Assembly: GCA_032622095.1 (NCBI GenBank)
Contig: CP136061.1
Coordinates: 96,221,345-96,285,344 of the forward strand
Direction: 5' to 3'
Origin: Siphonodentalium dalli
Taxonomy: Eukaryota > Mollusca > Scaphopoda > Gadilida > Siphonodentaliidae
DNA length: 64,000 nt
Below, in pieces: positions 24,176 through 35,565 of this stretch (its first letter is position 1; each line of letters starts with the position of its first letter). The notes under the pieces are model-generated. The model had not been told where the DNA came from. It did not search any database and saw only the letters and a list, made by a program, of their open reading frames with translations. The position numbers were made by a program, and so were the translations under genes.

Positions 24176-26952
24176 AAAAGTCGGAAAGATGCCTGGGTAC
24201 TCACATATCAGTTTTGTTCACTGAAATAAGCACACCATATGTTTCGGATCCCGCACTGCGAAAATGAATATATGACGACTTTCCTTCTTTATGTGAAGAG
24301 TGTAATTATATTATACAATCAATTTTTTCTGGTGACAACGAATGAGAAGTTAATGTATTTTCAAATAAAACGCTAAAATATTTACCAAATATCTTTGGAT
24401 TACATCGCACCATAATTGCAGGACACATGTGTTGTATCCACCCATTAAAAATTAAAGACAAATATCGCTAGTTGACGATATGCGCTTAGCGAACAGCTGT
24501 TTCGCTAAATTCTCCCAGGAACGTGGTATATAGTAGTCACTTCCAAAGGTCTGATTTATTTATCCACAATTCTGTGAGATATGGAATATCTAATCCATCT
24601 GGTAGTCGCTGTGTGGGCGCTAGGGGTGGTGGGACACACTCCGCTTGGCTGTTCATGTGCTCAAAGCCAATATTTTCATGGCAATATAGTTGTTAGAACA
24701 TGATTACAAACTGGCAGCATATATACTTGTATTCATGGTTCAGTTTACAGGTATGTTATTCTTCACCAAATTTCTGGAAAATACATGAGATCGACCCCAT
24801 TGCAATTCAAAGGTAGTCAGTACTTGTTTCTAGCAAAGCCAATCGAGATATTGATACAGAAGTCGTCATACCGAAACCAAAATGATTGACGATTTCTAAG
24901 TCTGAACGGGACAAAGATTGTGCGCTAACAATAATCATGCCGATTTAAGAGTCCAATTTTATCTTTAGATTATTATACTGACACAGAAAATAAACCAACT
25001 GAAGAAACTATATATGCGCTAATGCACACCAAAATGAACGTTCCCAAGTTCCAAGTGCTTTATGAATTTAAGCAATTTATTTACAAACCAGTCATAAATT
25101 AATATGGAATATAACACATGATAAACAACATACACGCAAAAGTACAACATACTACACACATGTCTGTATACACAAATATACATTACATGCGCACACAACC
25201 GTGGGTAAGCCCCGATAATATGAAGATACGGATTAATATAAAGAAGTATTTACACATATTTACAAATCGCCCAATTGTTCCGCAGTCATAGAGCGAACAA
25301 AGTTTATGTCATATTCCATAGTAATGATTAGGATACGCTATCTATAAATTTACTTATCAAGTTTCCAATCTGTTTGAATCCAACCTTTATAAACACACGT
25401 TAAACGGGTATATTTTGGACAGTCATAAGCTTGTAAAAAAAAATTCGCTAAGAAGTAGTAACTCTCAACCGACGTCGAGGCCAACTCCAGACTTGACCTG
25501 TATATGTTCATAGAATTCCCTCTCAGGAAGTCGGTCCTGATTGGGTTACCATGTTACCGTTGCACGTTAACATGTCCATGCATGATGTGGTTATTAAACT
25601 TGCCAGATTCAGCAGAAATGTATGTATGGGTATCTTTGCCGACTAAGAGACATTTTCTCTTCCCACGTGTATTTTATATGGTCCCGACTTTGTCAAGAAT
25701 GAATAGTCGCTATAGTGAGTAGCATTATAAGTCTGACCGATCTGCATGTTTCATTACATTATTTGAGCGGAAAAACGTTTAACAGGCAGGAAACTATTTG
25801 CTTATTTCTACTGATCAGATAATCGAATTTAAACACATTATGACATGCAGTTCGTTTTTGTAAAATATATGCGCACTGGGACTACGGTATTTGTGTGTTT
25901 CCACTCCTATTGCCCCATGATAGTGTTTAAATGTTGTTTTAATTTGGTAGTTCTCAGAAAAGAACACGAAAATTAGCCTTAGTATTCTAGAGCGATAACA
26001 ACGTATTGTTTCTCATTATCGATTGCTCATTTATTTATATAGCCGGTGGCAACAATGTGGCACTATATAATTGACGAACCAATACTCAGAATTCTTAAGA
26101 AGCACACACTTTTGAGGCCGAATTGTCTCTCTGGGACATGATTACATAAGCGACTATCAATCGCGGGCAAATATTTGACCTATCATGTGATTCTTACGGT
26201 TGGGGTCGAGTTTTGTTTATTTATTTATTTTGTTTTGTTTGATCAAAGTCCTTGTCACAATAATAGGTACAAGGCAAGCGTATAGTTATTAAAAGTCAAT
26301 GAGATTGGATGCGAGTGCATATGTTATAATTCGAAAGAACCCCGCGCATTAGTTTAGATAAGACATGCTGCTCGCAAACCCGCATCCCTGATACCAATTA
26401 TATGCCACTTTGACACCTTCAAACTATATACCTGCCGCACCATGCAAGTGTCATGGGATGTCTTGTACTGGTATCACTGTGATGGCTATAAACGTCATGA
26501 AAAAAAATCATCATTGTATGTAGCCACCACAAAGACGTGGCGAGGAGGGGATTTAGGACCCCCTCCAACTTTGGCCAAAAATGTCAACACTTGGAAATGT
26601 CATGCATGACACAGTCGCAGTTGGATGGTTCAGACCATCAATAGGCTGACATTGTTCTGTTAGTTTATTTGTTCAACTTGCTTCCGAAAGAAAGTCTGAT
26701 AATTGAATTCCTACTGTCAGTACACATATTCCGACGATAGGGGGACCATGCTAGAATAATTTCCAACAGTTAGAAATTTATGGGGACCAGTTGGGAAAAT
26801 GTCAACCCCAGGCGCTTGGAGTGAATGAGATTGATCGCAGTTTGAATCTCTGGCTCCAATTAAAGGGGTGTAATTTAGCTCTGCGTTATGCCAATATCCA
26901 CCTTAAAACTCGTCGATTAAATCGCAAGCGCGTGTGCAGTATGAATAGACCT
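24176..26952. other. Unassigned interval of about 2.8 kb
   Basis: This is the longest stretch in which I found neither a repeat family nor a credible coding region. A TTTATTTATTTTGTTTTG low-complexity tract lies at about 26219-26240. It may be unique intergenic or intronic sequence. Confidence 0.45.
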
Positions 26953-27444
26953 TAAGGTTTGGTCCCCGATACGAGGATCTGGAATGTGAGATGACACGAT
27001 AATTGGTAGTCTCTGAAGTATGCACTTTGCTGTCGCGGGGAAATCAACGATATTGAAGATGTTCGTCTGGGTAAATAAGCCTGTTGTCAACAATAGATTT
27101 GTCGCAAGTTATATACGGGAGCCCGTCGGGCGGTATTTCTGTATACCAATTTCCTTGGATTATTTACAGTAAGAGATGTTGTTTTGTGATGTGCGGTCCT
27201 TAGTTACTTAAATAATAAATGAACAAATTGCACTGTACAAAACTTTCTGTCACGCCGTAAGTTGTTCATAATCCCCAATTATATCAAGTGTGTTTATGGT
27301 TACAGTTTAATATATTCGCCTCATCGCCGATTTAATTTGTGATAAAACACAAAATATCTCACCATATTTTGAGTTGGACTGTGGGAATATCTGGATTTAA
27401 CTTAAATTTCATGTCCATTAATTAATTATTTACAAGCTTAGACA
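26953..27444 (+). repeat. R490 dispersed repeat, copy 2
   Basis: It is the reverse complement of 3104-3592 with only scattered differences (for example CACTTGATATAATT versus CGCTTGATATAATT). Its right end is followed after about 50 bp by a family A MITE fragment. Confidence 0.85.
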
Positions 27445-27491
27445 ATGTGCTCAAACGATCCAATTCGTGTTGGTAGTTCACATGTTGGCAA

Positions 27492-27635
27492 GCTACAGTT
27501 ATGCCCTGTGCCAATGCATTCTCTTATATATGCGAGTCGACCATAGGTCGCCTCGCATATATAAGAGAATGCATTGGCCTAAAAAATATCTTTTTTTAAC
27601 ACTTTTTACCATTTTTTCACATTCTTTTTCACACC
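27492..27635 (-). mobile_element. Family A fragment, single hairpin
   Basis: It reads CTACAGTTATGCCCTGTG, then the hairpin at 27511-27577, then CCTAAAAAATATC and the ACACTTTTTACCATTTTTTC linker. It ends before the second hairpin and has no TTAA ends, so it is internally derived and truncated on both sides. Confidence 0.8.
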
Positions 27636-28115
27636 TGTCCCACGTGAATATTGATAGATGTGACACTGTGCATGTACTTGAAGATGTCGAACTCTTTACA
27701 TTTTAAAATGGAGAATAAATCTTTGGAAGACCACAGTTACCTAACAAGCTTGAACTGCCATCCCTTGACATCTATTACATTATCTAAACATTTGTGTATG
27801 AAAACCAACAAAACGAGTGTGCCGCGCCAGTAGACGAAAGGTGAGGAAAATTTGTTCAGACTAAATAGACAAACTTCAGATGATGCTATACTATAGACTC
27901 TTGTGAAAATCGCGGAGATATAGAAGTACAACATCCCCCAGCAAAGTTCCTGAATAGTTTCAGAACATATATAGATGTAATAATTTCCAGTCAGATACGA
28001 CCCAGACTAACACAATTAGAGATGTCGACGGTATCAATTTGATTACATTATAGTTGACTCCGCGAAACAACCGAAAACTCGTCGCTGATCCTGCAGGCTG
28101 ATTACACTGAACACA

Positions 28116-28286
28116 ATCGGCTGAATTCTGGTCTCAGGTCTAGACCACCCTAATAATCACGGTATTCCATGTCAGAACTTGGTTTCAGGCTGGGTAACAC
28201 ATGGCGATCACCGTGGTATCGGCCTGGTCTAGACTATAGTTTACATGAAATCCTGGTCTAGACCAGGGACCAGAATTCGGCCGAAT
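28116..28286. repeat. 171-bp foldback with TCTAGA palindromes
   Basis: The outer arms ATCGGCTGAATTCTGGTC and GACCAGAATTCGGCCGAAT pair with few mismatches. GGTCTAGACC palindromes sit inside both arms. Confidence 0.75.
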
Positions 28287-28621
28287 TCGTCCTCAATAAG
28301 GTCGTAGAAGACTCATCTCTTCAAATCATGTTTTAAGATATAGCCAATTTTATGTGGTGTGGTGACAATCATAGACTTTAATTGTTGCATTATATATGTT
28401 TTTGTGTAGGATTTTTCTATTTTGTGCATACATCTACTACAATATCGTTACGTCTTAGCGCCTAGCAGGCTGCAAGGACTCAATGATATTTTGTTTGTTG
28501 TGTATGGTGTGTCTATTGTGTACGCGCATTGGAACTAATTGACTGTGGAATGCGTTTAAAATGTATTTTATAATAATAATATAATAACATTGATCCACCG
28601 ATTTGCTTAATCGTCTTTAAA

Positions 28622-28900
28622 ACCTCAATGTACTTTGTGGGTGTCTCAAGATTATCAATTCGACGGTTCCGATGGCAAAGTACTAATGCATGCATGGGCT
28701 TCTATGTCTTCCAGGTTTGTAATTCTGTATTGCACATGTATTTTGTTTTTGGCGTACATGTACCTCCTGTACGAGAGATTTTATATCGTCAGTTACGAAA
28801 TAATGAATGTCATCGTGCTCAAATCGAACTCAAAATGTGCTTGTGCAGTAAAAACAAATATCTTAATTTGGTCTGGAATTATTTGCACTATGAATATACC
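28622..28900 (+). repeat. Repeat block flanking the minisatellite, copy 1
   Basis: It begins with one unit of the 21-bp minisatellite (CTCAATGTACTTTGTGGGTG). It then runs through CGACGGTTCCGATGGC, TGTGCTTGTGCAGTA and AATTTGGTCTGGAATTA. The same order recurs at 29905-30113. Together they bracket the minisatellite and R490 copy 3. Confidence 0.7.
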
Positions 28901-29205
28901 TTAACGTTTGGTCCGGGTATGAGTAGCTGGAGTGTGAGATGACATGATAATTGGTAGTCTCTGAAGTATGCACTTTGCTGTCTCGAGGAAAACAAAGATA
29001 TTGAAGATGTTCCACTTGGCAAATAAGCCTGTTGTCCACAATATATTTGTCGCCAGTTATATACGGGCAATATGGCAACATGTCTGGCGTTATTTCTGTA
29101 TATACCAATTTCGTTGGATTTTATTGACAATAAGAGAAGTTGTTTGGTGTTACTTAAATAACAAACTGCGCTATAACAAACTTTGTGTCACATCGTAAAT
29201 TGTTC
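28901..29205 (+). repeat. R490 dispersed repeat, diverged copy 3
   Basis: It aligns with 26953-27270, sharing GATAATTGGTAGTCTCTGAA and CAGTTATATACGGG, but with several small deletions and many substitutions. It is older than the copy 1/copy 2 pair and runs directly into the 21-bp minisatellite. Confidence 0.75.
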
Positions 29206-29220
29206 ATATGCCTCGTCTTC

Positions 29221-29905
29221 TAAACCTCAATGTACTGTGTGGGTGTCTCAATGTACTTTGTGGGTGTCTCAATGTAATGTGTGGGTGTCTCAATGTACTG
29301 TGTGGGTGTCTCAATGTACTGTGTGGGTGTCTCAATATAATGTGTGGGTGTCTCAATGTACTGTGCGGGTGTCTCAATGTACTGTGTGGGTGTCTCAATG
29401 TACTGTGTGGGTGTCTCAATGTACTGTGTGTGTGTCTCAATGTACTGTGTGGGTGTCTCAATGTACTGTGTGGGTGTCTCAATGTACTGTGTGGGGTGTC
29501 TCAATGTACTGTGTGGGTGTCTCAGTGTACTGTGTGGGTGTCTCAATGTACTATGTGGGTGTCTCAATGTACTGTGTGTGTGTCTCAATATACTGTGTGG
29601 GTGTCTCAATGTATTGTGTGGGTGTCTCAATGTACTGTGTGGGTGTCTCAATGTACTATGTGGGTGTATCAATGTACTGTGTGGGTGTCTCAATGTACTG
29701 TGTGGGTGTCTCAATGTACTGTGTGGGTGTCTCAATGTACCGCGTGTGTGTCTCAATATACCGTGTGTGTGTCTCAATGTACTGTGTGGTTGTCTCAATG
29801 TACTGTGTGGGTGTCTCAATGTACTGTGTGGGTGTCTCAATGTACTGTGTGGGTGTCTCAATGTACTGTGCTGGTGTCTCAATGTACTGTGTGGGTGTCT
29901 CAATA
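29221..29905 (+). repeat. 21-bp minisatellite, about 32 units
   Basis: The consensus is CTCAATGTACTGTGTGGGTGT. Because the period is a multiple of three and the unit lacks stops in several frames, 255-273-codon frames run through it on both strands (for example a VSQCTVW heptad). One unit has an extra G near 29493, which shifts the frame midway. Protein coding is not supported. Confidence 0.95.
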
Positions 29906-30113
29906 TTTTACCTTCGATGGTTCCGATGGCCAAGTACAAATACATCGGCTTCTTCGTCCTTCCGGGTTTGTCAAGGTGTATCGCACATTTATCGTTTAGC
30001 GTAATGTCGATCATCAACAATCATTCATTTGTGAAATATGAGCGTCACCGTGTTCAAATTGAACTCAAACTGTTCTTGTGCAGTATAAATGAATATCACA
30101 ATTTGGTCTAGAA
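29906..30113 (+). repeat. Repeat block flanking the minisatellite, copy 2
   Basis: It is paralogous to 28640-28880, sharing GGTTCCGATGGC, CGTCACCGTGTTCAAATTGA and CAATTTGGTCTAGAATTA. It follows the last minisatellite unit directly. Confidence 0.7.
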
Positions 30114-30399
30114 TTACGACAACGTACTAGCGTGTGTTGCCGTAAAACCTCGTTGAGACATACATGAAATTTATATTTTCTGGCTACGATACTAGCTGTT
30201 GTTAATTTAAAGTAACGTGTAGCTCTATATGAACACAATGGGGATCGGTGAATATATGTATGACCTATGATTCTATGGCCTATCTTGGATTGTTAAGTCT
30301 TTGTAGCATCACAGGAATTATTGGTACTCAATGAAAACTTTCGTAAGGGACAAGGATTTCTGACTTCCCTGGGGTTGTTGACACTCGGCGTAGTTTTAT

Positions 30400-31385
30400 C
30401 ATCAGCCTGTTCTCCCGAAAATCAGCACGTCATGGGCTTATAATAACTAATTATAATAAAATATAATTATACGTCGATTACGAACCTATTTGCGCCAGGA
30501 TTTGTTGTTATGCTTGTTTCTGATCAGGCTTCACATACACGGGTTCTTCTGCAAATACGCACAGTATCTGCTTACGAAGAACTTGTTTTATGTAGGTAAA
30601 TCTGCTTATAATAGCCTCATTTTGAGTCGATAATATGTTAAAGGTACGGTTGGCCTTGGCGGTGGGTATCCTGTGAAAATATTTCCACCCGTCAAAAACC
30701 GCCACAAACAGAAAGAACATCAAAACGTAGACAGACTTTGTCCGTATGCAAATAAGAAATATCGCATAAACAGTATGTTATTGTCATCTGTATGACCATT
30801 GTTATGTAAACAAAAGCATAAAAAGTAACTTTTCTGGTGTTTGTTTATATTATGATGGTAAACATAAAGAGCGTTCTTTGTTGGTGAATTCCTGATATGG
30901 AACTAATAAAGAGCGTTTATGCCATTTGTGTGTGATTAGCCAGTAGCATTGTGATGTCTTCTGTAACACAATCAGGCTCTTGCTTATGTAAAATATAGTA
31001 GGTCTTTGTGATAACGTGCTGTTTACGCGATGGTCATGGTATATATGAACGAAACTGTATGCGTTTTAATGTTTTCTGTTAACGGTGATTGGAACAAATA
31101 TGAATATTTTCGACAACTAAGGCCTCACGTGCCTTTAAAAATTAGAGCAATTGAGTCACATTATCGACTCATAATGAGGCGATTCTAGCAGATCGTGCGC
31201 GGACAATGACTCAAATAACCCAAACCACGACGTTTGAGGTGTACGCTCTTTAAGATGTGTTTTCAATGTGGCTCGCGCCATAAAACGAAATAACGGCTAT
31301 GACACCATTGTCTGCTCATTTCAAAATAAAATAATCACATTATAGGTCTATTATATGCGTATTTGCTCGAGAATGTGTTGTACCA
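30400..31385 (+). mobile_element. Family E region hosting a family D insertion
   Basis: Family E motifs occur on both sides of the D element: CAGCCTGTTCTCCCGAAAA at 30403, CTATTTGCGCCAGGATTTGT at about 30486, half a foldback at 30598-30637, its other half at 31157-31192, and a terminus TATTTGCTCGAGAATGTGTT at about 31359. The two foldback halves match once the D element is removed. Confidence 0.6.
30638..31138 (+). mobile_element. Family D TTAA element, full length
   Basis: TTAA (30638-30641) is followed by AGGTACGGTTGGCCTTGGCG and the right side ends CTCACGTGCCTTTAA with TTAA at 31135-31138. The 501-bp length agrees with the other complete copies. The TTAA sites could be read as piggyBac-type or as a TTA/TAA PIF-Harbinger-type target. 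No transposase is present. Confidence 0.8.
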
Positions 31386-31449
31386 TAAGACAGACGGTAT
31401 TAGCTGTCTCAATTAACTCTGAGACGTGTGATACGATTATTAGAGTCTA

Positions 31450-31910
31450 TTAACCCTTTACCCAATAGAACGGCCCTGTGCCAATGCATTCTCTTATATA
31501 TGCGAGTCGACCATAGGTCGCCTCGCATATATAAGAGAATGCATTGGCTTAACACATATTAAAAATGATAAAATTGTCAAAGAATGTAGAAAAATATTAT
31601 AAAAATTGTTAAAAAATGTAAGAAAAACTTAAAAAATTGTTAAAGAATGTAAGAAAAAATTGTAAAAAGTGTTAAAAAACAATTTGTTTTAGGCCAATGC
31701 ATTCTCTTATATATGCGAGGCGACCTATGGTCGACTCGCATATATAAGAGAATGCATTGGCACAGGGCATATATGTAACCATCACAATGTGGTCAATGAA
31801 CCGGTTCCAATGATATCCATATTTGTATGGTGTTATTGAGACAGACAATATATTAGGCTGTTCAAGCTTTATTTGGGCGTTTTTGGCCGGTTTGTTGGGT
31901 AAAGGGTTAA
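31450..31910 (+). mobile_element. Family A double-hairpin MITE, complete, long linker
   Basis: TTAA is present on both sides (31450-31453, 31907-31910), with ends CCCTTTACCCAATAG and GTTGGGTAAAGGG. Hairpins are at 31481-31547 and 31694-31760. The linker is longer than in other copies because an ATTGTTAAAGAATGTAAGAA-type block is repeated about three times. Confidence 0.92.
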
Positions 31911-32409
31911 CTCTCCACCACAGTGATGGTGACCAAGAATAAGTATGCCACAAACATTAACGCGCACATGCAGCACATCGGAATAGACTTTCAACTAACA
32001 GCTAACTGAGAGTTCTCCAGTTGCATACATTATGCAGCATCTTGGACAACAAAGGAATCATAACATTAATCAAATGCTTTGTGCATATGCGAGCCAGTGC
32101 ATTCACTATTATAAGCGGACGGTAACAATTAGCCAATTATCGATGGAAAACAATCGCGGCACACATCGTATCAATATGTGTGTTCGGTTGTTGGGAGTGA
32201 GATGATTAGCATGCGGATGGAACAAACAGATAGCTGATATAACATCAGAATGATCAAATACTCAGTGGGACTACGTCAATATATCGAAGATAATCACAAC
32301 CACTCCGACTCGGATCAGTGATTAGCAATGGTTAGCTCTTATCTCGAACCCATATAGTTGTTTGTAATTTCCGGTTCAAGGAACACCCAAGTTCTGTCGA
32401 ACGATTCTG

Positions 32410-32661
32410 TCGTGGTAAATATTGCACGTGGGGTCACACTGTTCATATCACCGTGTATCACAGCGTATATTATTTCCGTAGAACATACAAAGTGAGTCAA
32501 ACGATGTATGTTAACAATTTCTATACCAAATGGATTATCACAGTCAGTTGGAAAGTGTACATAGGAATGGTCTATTATTGATTTGCAGGGATGTACATGT
32601 AACATAAACAGACGACATATAAACAAAAGTACAGAACGAGTCCTATTTATTGGGGAAAATG
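32410..32661 (-). repeat. Tandem duplication, unit A, with open minus frame
   Basis: It is paralogous to 32676-32920. A 95-codon minus-strand frame (32339-32626) runs through it, with content such as KSIIDHSYVHFPTD. The same frame is open in unit B. I do not recognise the protein. Confidence 0.6.
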
Positions 32662-32675
32662 TTTAGATGTCACCG

Positions 32676-32920
32676 TCGTGGTAAATATTGCACTGTTCAA
32701 ATCAGCATGTATCACAGTGCATGGTACGATTGTTTCTGGAGAACCTACAAAGTGATCCAAACCATATATATTAACCCTTTCTATACTAAATGGATTCTCC
32801 CCGTCAGTTGAAAAGTGTACATCGGAATGGTCTATTATTGATTTGCAGTGATGTACAGGTAACATAAGCAGACGACATATAAACAAAAGTAGAAAAGAAG
32901 TCCTTTTTATTGAGGGAAAT
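32676..32920 (-). repeat. Tandem duplication, unit B, with open minus frame
   Basis: It aligns to unit A over about 63 codons. Relative to A it lacks 12 nt and gains 6 nt, both multiples of three, so the frame is preserved (KSIIDHSDVHFSTD). Most differences look amino-acid changing, so purifying selection is not indicated. A duplicated exon fragment is possible but unproven. Confidence 0.55.
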
Positions 32921-32929
32921 GTTCAGATA

Positions 32930-32972
32930 ATAAGTTCAGCAAATGGTCGTTGTTGAACTTATTATCTGAACA
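32930..32972. repeat. 43-bp hairpin
   Basis: The arms TGTTCAGATAATAAGTTCA and TGAACTTATTATCTGAACA are perfect complements around a short loop. One arm also occurs singly near 6165. Confidence 0.85.
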
Positions 32973-34367
32973 TGTTCTGTGGGATAACTATCCACAAATG
33001 ACGCTTTGGTATAGACAGGGTTAACACGCTTTCTATATATAATTGGTCGTTCGTTTTAGGGTGTTGAACAGTTGTTCATTATTCAGAACAATTACTCAAT
33101 GTACATCGCCAAAACTATTGAGTTACGTTCTGGCTAATTATTACCGTCCGCAAACCCAGTCGAAAGGCTCAATCACTGATAACCACACATATACAGATAC
33201 ACATACGTGTGGTTAGGCTACACAGAAATATCGTTTCGATTCGGGTTTTATATGATATGAAAATTTGCTTGGCATATCGTCATTGATAGTTCCATTTATC
33301 CAACTAACCATGTACATAAATTATATACACATTATCAAGGAATTCATTTTGCATTGCGTTAAGCTATCATTTAAGAACAGGCAAAACATATCTACAATAT
33401 TTACAGGTGCAGCACATGTGTTCTATGATACTCATGAATTATGTGATATAGCACATGCGTATAATTTATATGATAATATAGCACTGCATACTTATGCATA
33501 TTGTTCAAACAATGTGGTATCGGCTATGTCTTGTACTATAGAGTAATTGTATACATATATATATGTAAAGATCCATGAATACCGCAATACATGTATGCAT
33601 ATACAAATAAGCGCACCCCATCATATATTTGTTCATGTGCATAATTAGTACAACATAACATAACATAACATAACATAACATAACATCAAAATACACAGAA
33701 CGATTCGAATGACTTAGTTCCGGATTATATCTAAAGTTATTTTACTGCAGGCAATCCATATTATGCACACACTGCAGGCAATCCATATTATGCACACACG
33801 CACAACACAGTCCGTTTTTGAGATAGCATAGGTATAATTATAAAAGGTCTTTTTAGTTTCAATAGTCTCGTCAACTATTTTCCTTTGATGCAATTTTTAG
33901 GAAAATACTTAAGCGTTTCAAAATCGATATGTTCTCTATTATGCATGGGTAGTCCGTGGAATTTGTCTCTTGGTGGGTTTTCCCGGTATTATTGAGGAAT
34001 ATCGATTGTTCTAAGCGCTTTCTGCTTCTCACAAATCATCATGAGATGGTGCTCATCATCAAATTATGTTTGCAGCAACTTTCTCCCAGAATGCCTGTCT
34101 TATTGAATTAGACGACTAACGGCGTATTAAGATATTATGTGTAATTTCGCTTTCGTGGCCCTTAATCCTTTCCGAGAGGAACTCAATGGGACTACTATAT
34201 TCCACTGCCGGGCTACCAATTCATATTTTTTTATTTTGTAATTTATATCAATAATAAATATATTTTAATAATAAACATGGCAACACTTTATACAATAAGC
34301 ACACACAAATGTCAACCTCGTGCAAGTATGAAGTTCAATGTGAGCTTATTTTCAGGATAATAAGCCC
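32973..34367. other. Unassigned interval with small tandem repeats
   Basis: It holds an ACATA microsatellite at 33652-33686 and a 30-bp duplication (CTGCAGGCAATCCATATTAT) at about 33747-33803. The 93-codon frame at 33265-33546 has no recognisable content. Confidence 0.5.
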
Positions 34368-34371
34368 ATAT

Positions 34372-34780
34372 GTGACCCGCCATATCAAATCCAGTCGTAA
34401 GTCGGGATTTTTTTACCCTGTGCCAATGCATTCTCGTATATATGCGAGTCGACCATAGGTCGCCTCGCATATATAAGAGAATGCATTGGCCTAACAATAT
34501 TTTACAATTTTAATAATTTGTTCTTGTATTCTTTAACAATTTTATAATTTAACCCATACAGAGCCCCAGACAAACATGAGCAGACGACACTCTTCTATAT
34601 GCTTACCCTGCAGGGTAATGGATGTTTTTTATTTTATGTCCTAAAAATTGTCAGAAACATTTATTTAAAAAAAATGATAAAAAATTGTTAGGCCAATGCA
34701 TTCTCTTATATATAAGAGAATGCATTGGCACAGGGTAAAAAAAATCCCGACTTACGACTGAATTTGATATGGCGGGTCAC
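34372..34780 (+). mobile_element. Family C hairpin-core MITE, complete
   Basis: The ends are GTGACCCGCCATATCAAATC and its complement, flanked by ATAT on both sides (34368-34371, 34781-34784). Inner arms with AGTCGGGATTTTTTTACC lead into the shared core. Hairpin 1 is at 34423-34489 and a shortened hairpin 2 at 34693-34728. The linker carries the TTCTTGTATTCTTTAACAAT block shared with families A and B. It is Tc1/mariner-like if the target is TA, or it has a 4-bp ATAT TSD. There is no transposase. Confidence 0.85.
34693..34728. repeat. Loopless 36-bp perfect palindrome
   Basis: This is the second hairpin of the family C element with its whole GCGAGGCGACC...CTCGC apex missing, leaving a perfect palindrome centred on TATATA. 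Confidence 0.9.
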
Positions 34781-35153
34781 ATATAGGTGTGCCATTTGAT
34801 TGTGCGCATCAACCAACCGCAATATAATAATGCCTACTAAAATCGACCTTTATTCTTTCCGGCAATAGCTCAAGGAGACTACTTTATTCTGCCGCCGAGC
34901 CTTATTACCAATTCAGTTATTCTTCGATCGTTTGAACCGTCGTTTCAGAAAACCATATCAATGACCATTCATTGTGAAAGAATTGAAGATTATCGTTAAA
35001 AGTAGTTTACAGCCTGTTTTCGTTGCGCACTTGAACCTGTTCGTCTGCTAACAGCTGTTTGATGTGATTCTAATAGCTCATGTTAGCTAGACTAATCGCA
35101 TTATCTTGCCGCGATAGAGTGGCGCGTCTGTATTCCCCGAGAGGGCACAAACC

Positions 35154-35360
35154 TTATGACAACCTTTGGCAAAAAACAGGCCAATCCCGAAAAGTAACCA
35201 CTTGGAGCTCGCCGTTATTCTGGTCTGGCCTTTGGGCGAAGTTCCAAAATTTCCTTGTCTTTGCCACGATACGTGCTGTGACATGCTTTCCATTATATGT
35301 GATAGATACGGATTTAATTTCGTCTTCGACGCGCACGTATTCGTTATTTGTTCGCCTAAT
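35154..35360 (-). CDS. Possible coding fragment, unidentified
   Basis: The minus-strand frame ending at 35154 reads with protein-like composition (VRVEDEIKSVSITYNGKHV then TARIVAKTRKFWNFAQRPD) and terminates in CQRLS. An AG acceptor-like site (TTAAATTAG) lies just upstream at about 35360. It could be the last exon of a gene or an old retroelement piece. An overlapping frame of similar length exists in another phase, so coding is unproven and no function is proposed. Confidence 0.2.
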   Translation of the reverse strand: MRRTNNEYVRVEDEIKSVSITYNGKHVTARIVAKTRKFWNFAQRPDQNNGELQVVTFRDWPVFCQRLS

Positions 35361-35565
35361 TTAACAATCGAACCCAATTAAGAAGGTTAATTTGATACAA
35401 AATCATACAACAGCACACCAATGGCGCCAACGTCGATTTGGCTTTTCTGATATTAGGGGTCCTGCGGCCATGGAGTCTTGGCTAAATAATCGACAATGCG
35501 ACGTGCGTTGGTGGATCAAGTTCATACTGGGCAATGTTAGTCCACGTCAAGGCATTTCCATCGAA

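Noticed and set aside
29183-30111. Frames of 255-273 codons through the minisatellite on both strands
   Set aside because: They are a by-product of a 21-bp period without stop codons. The peptide is only a repeated heptad and the array contains a frame-shifting unit.
32773-32790. TTAACCCTTTCTATACTAAA as another family A or B end
   Set aside because: Similarity is limited to the first ten bases. No hairpin or opposite end follows, and it lies inside the tandem duplication.
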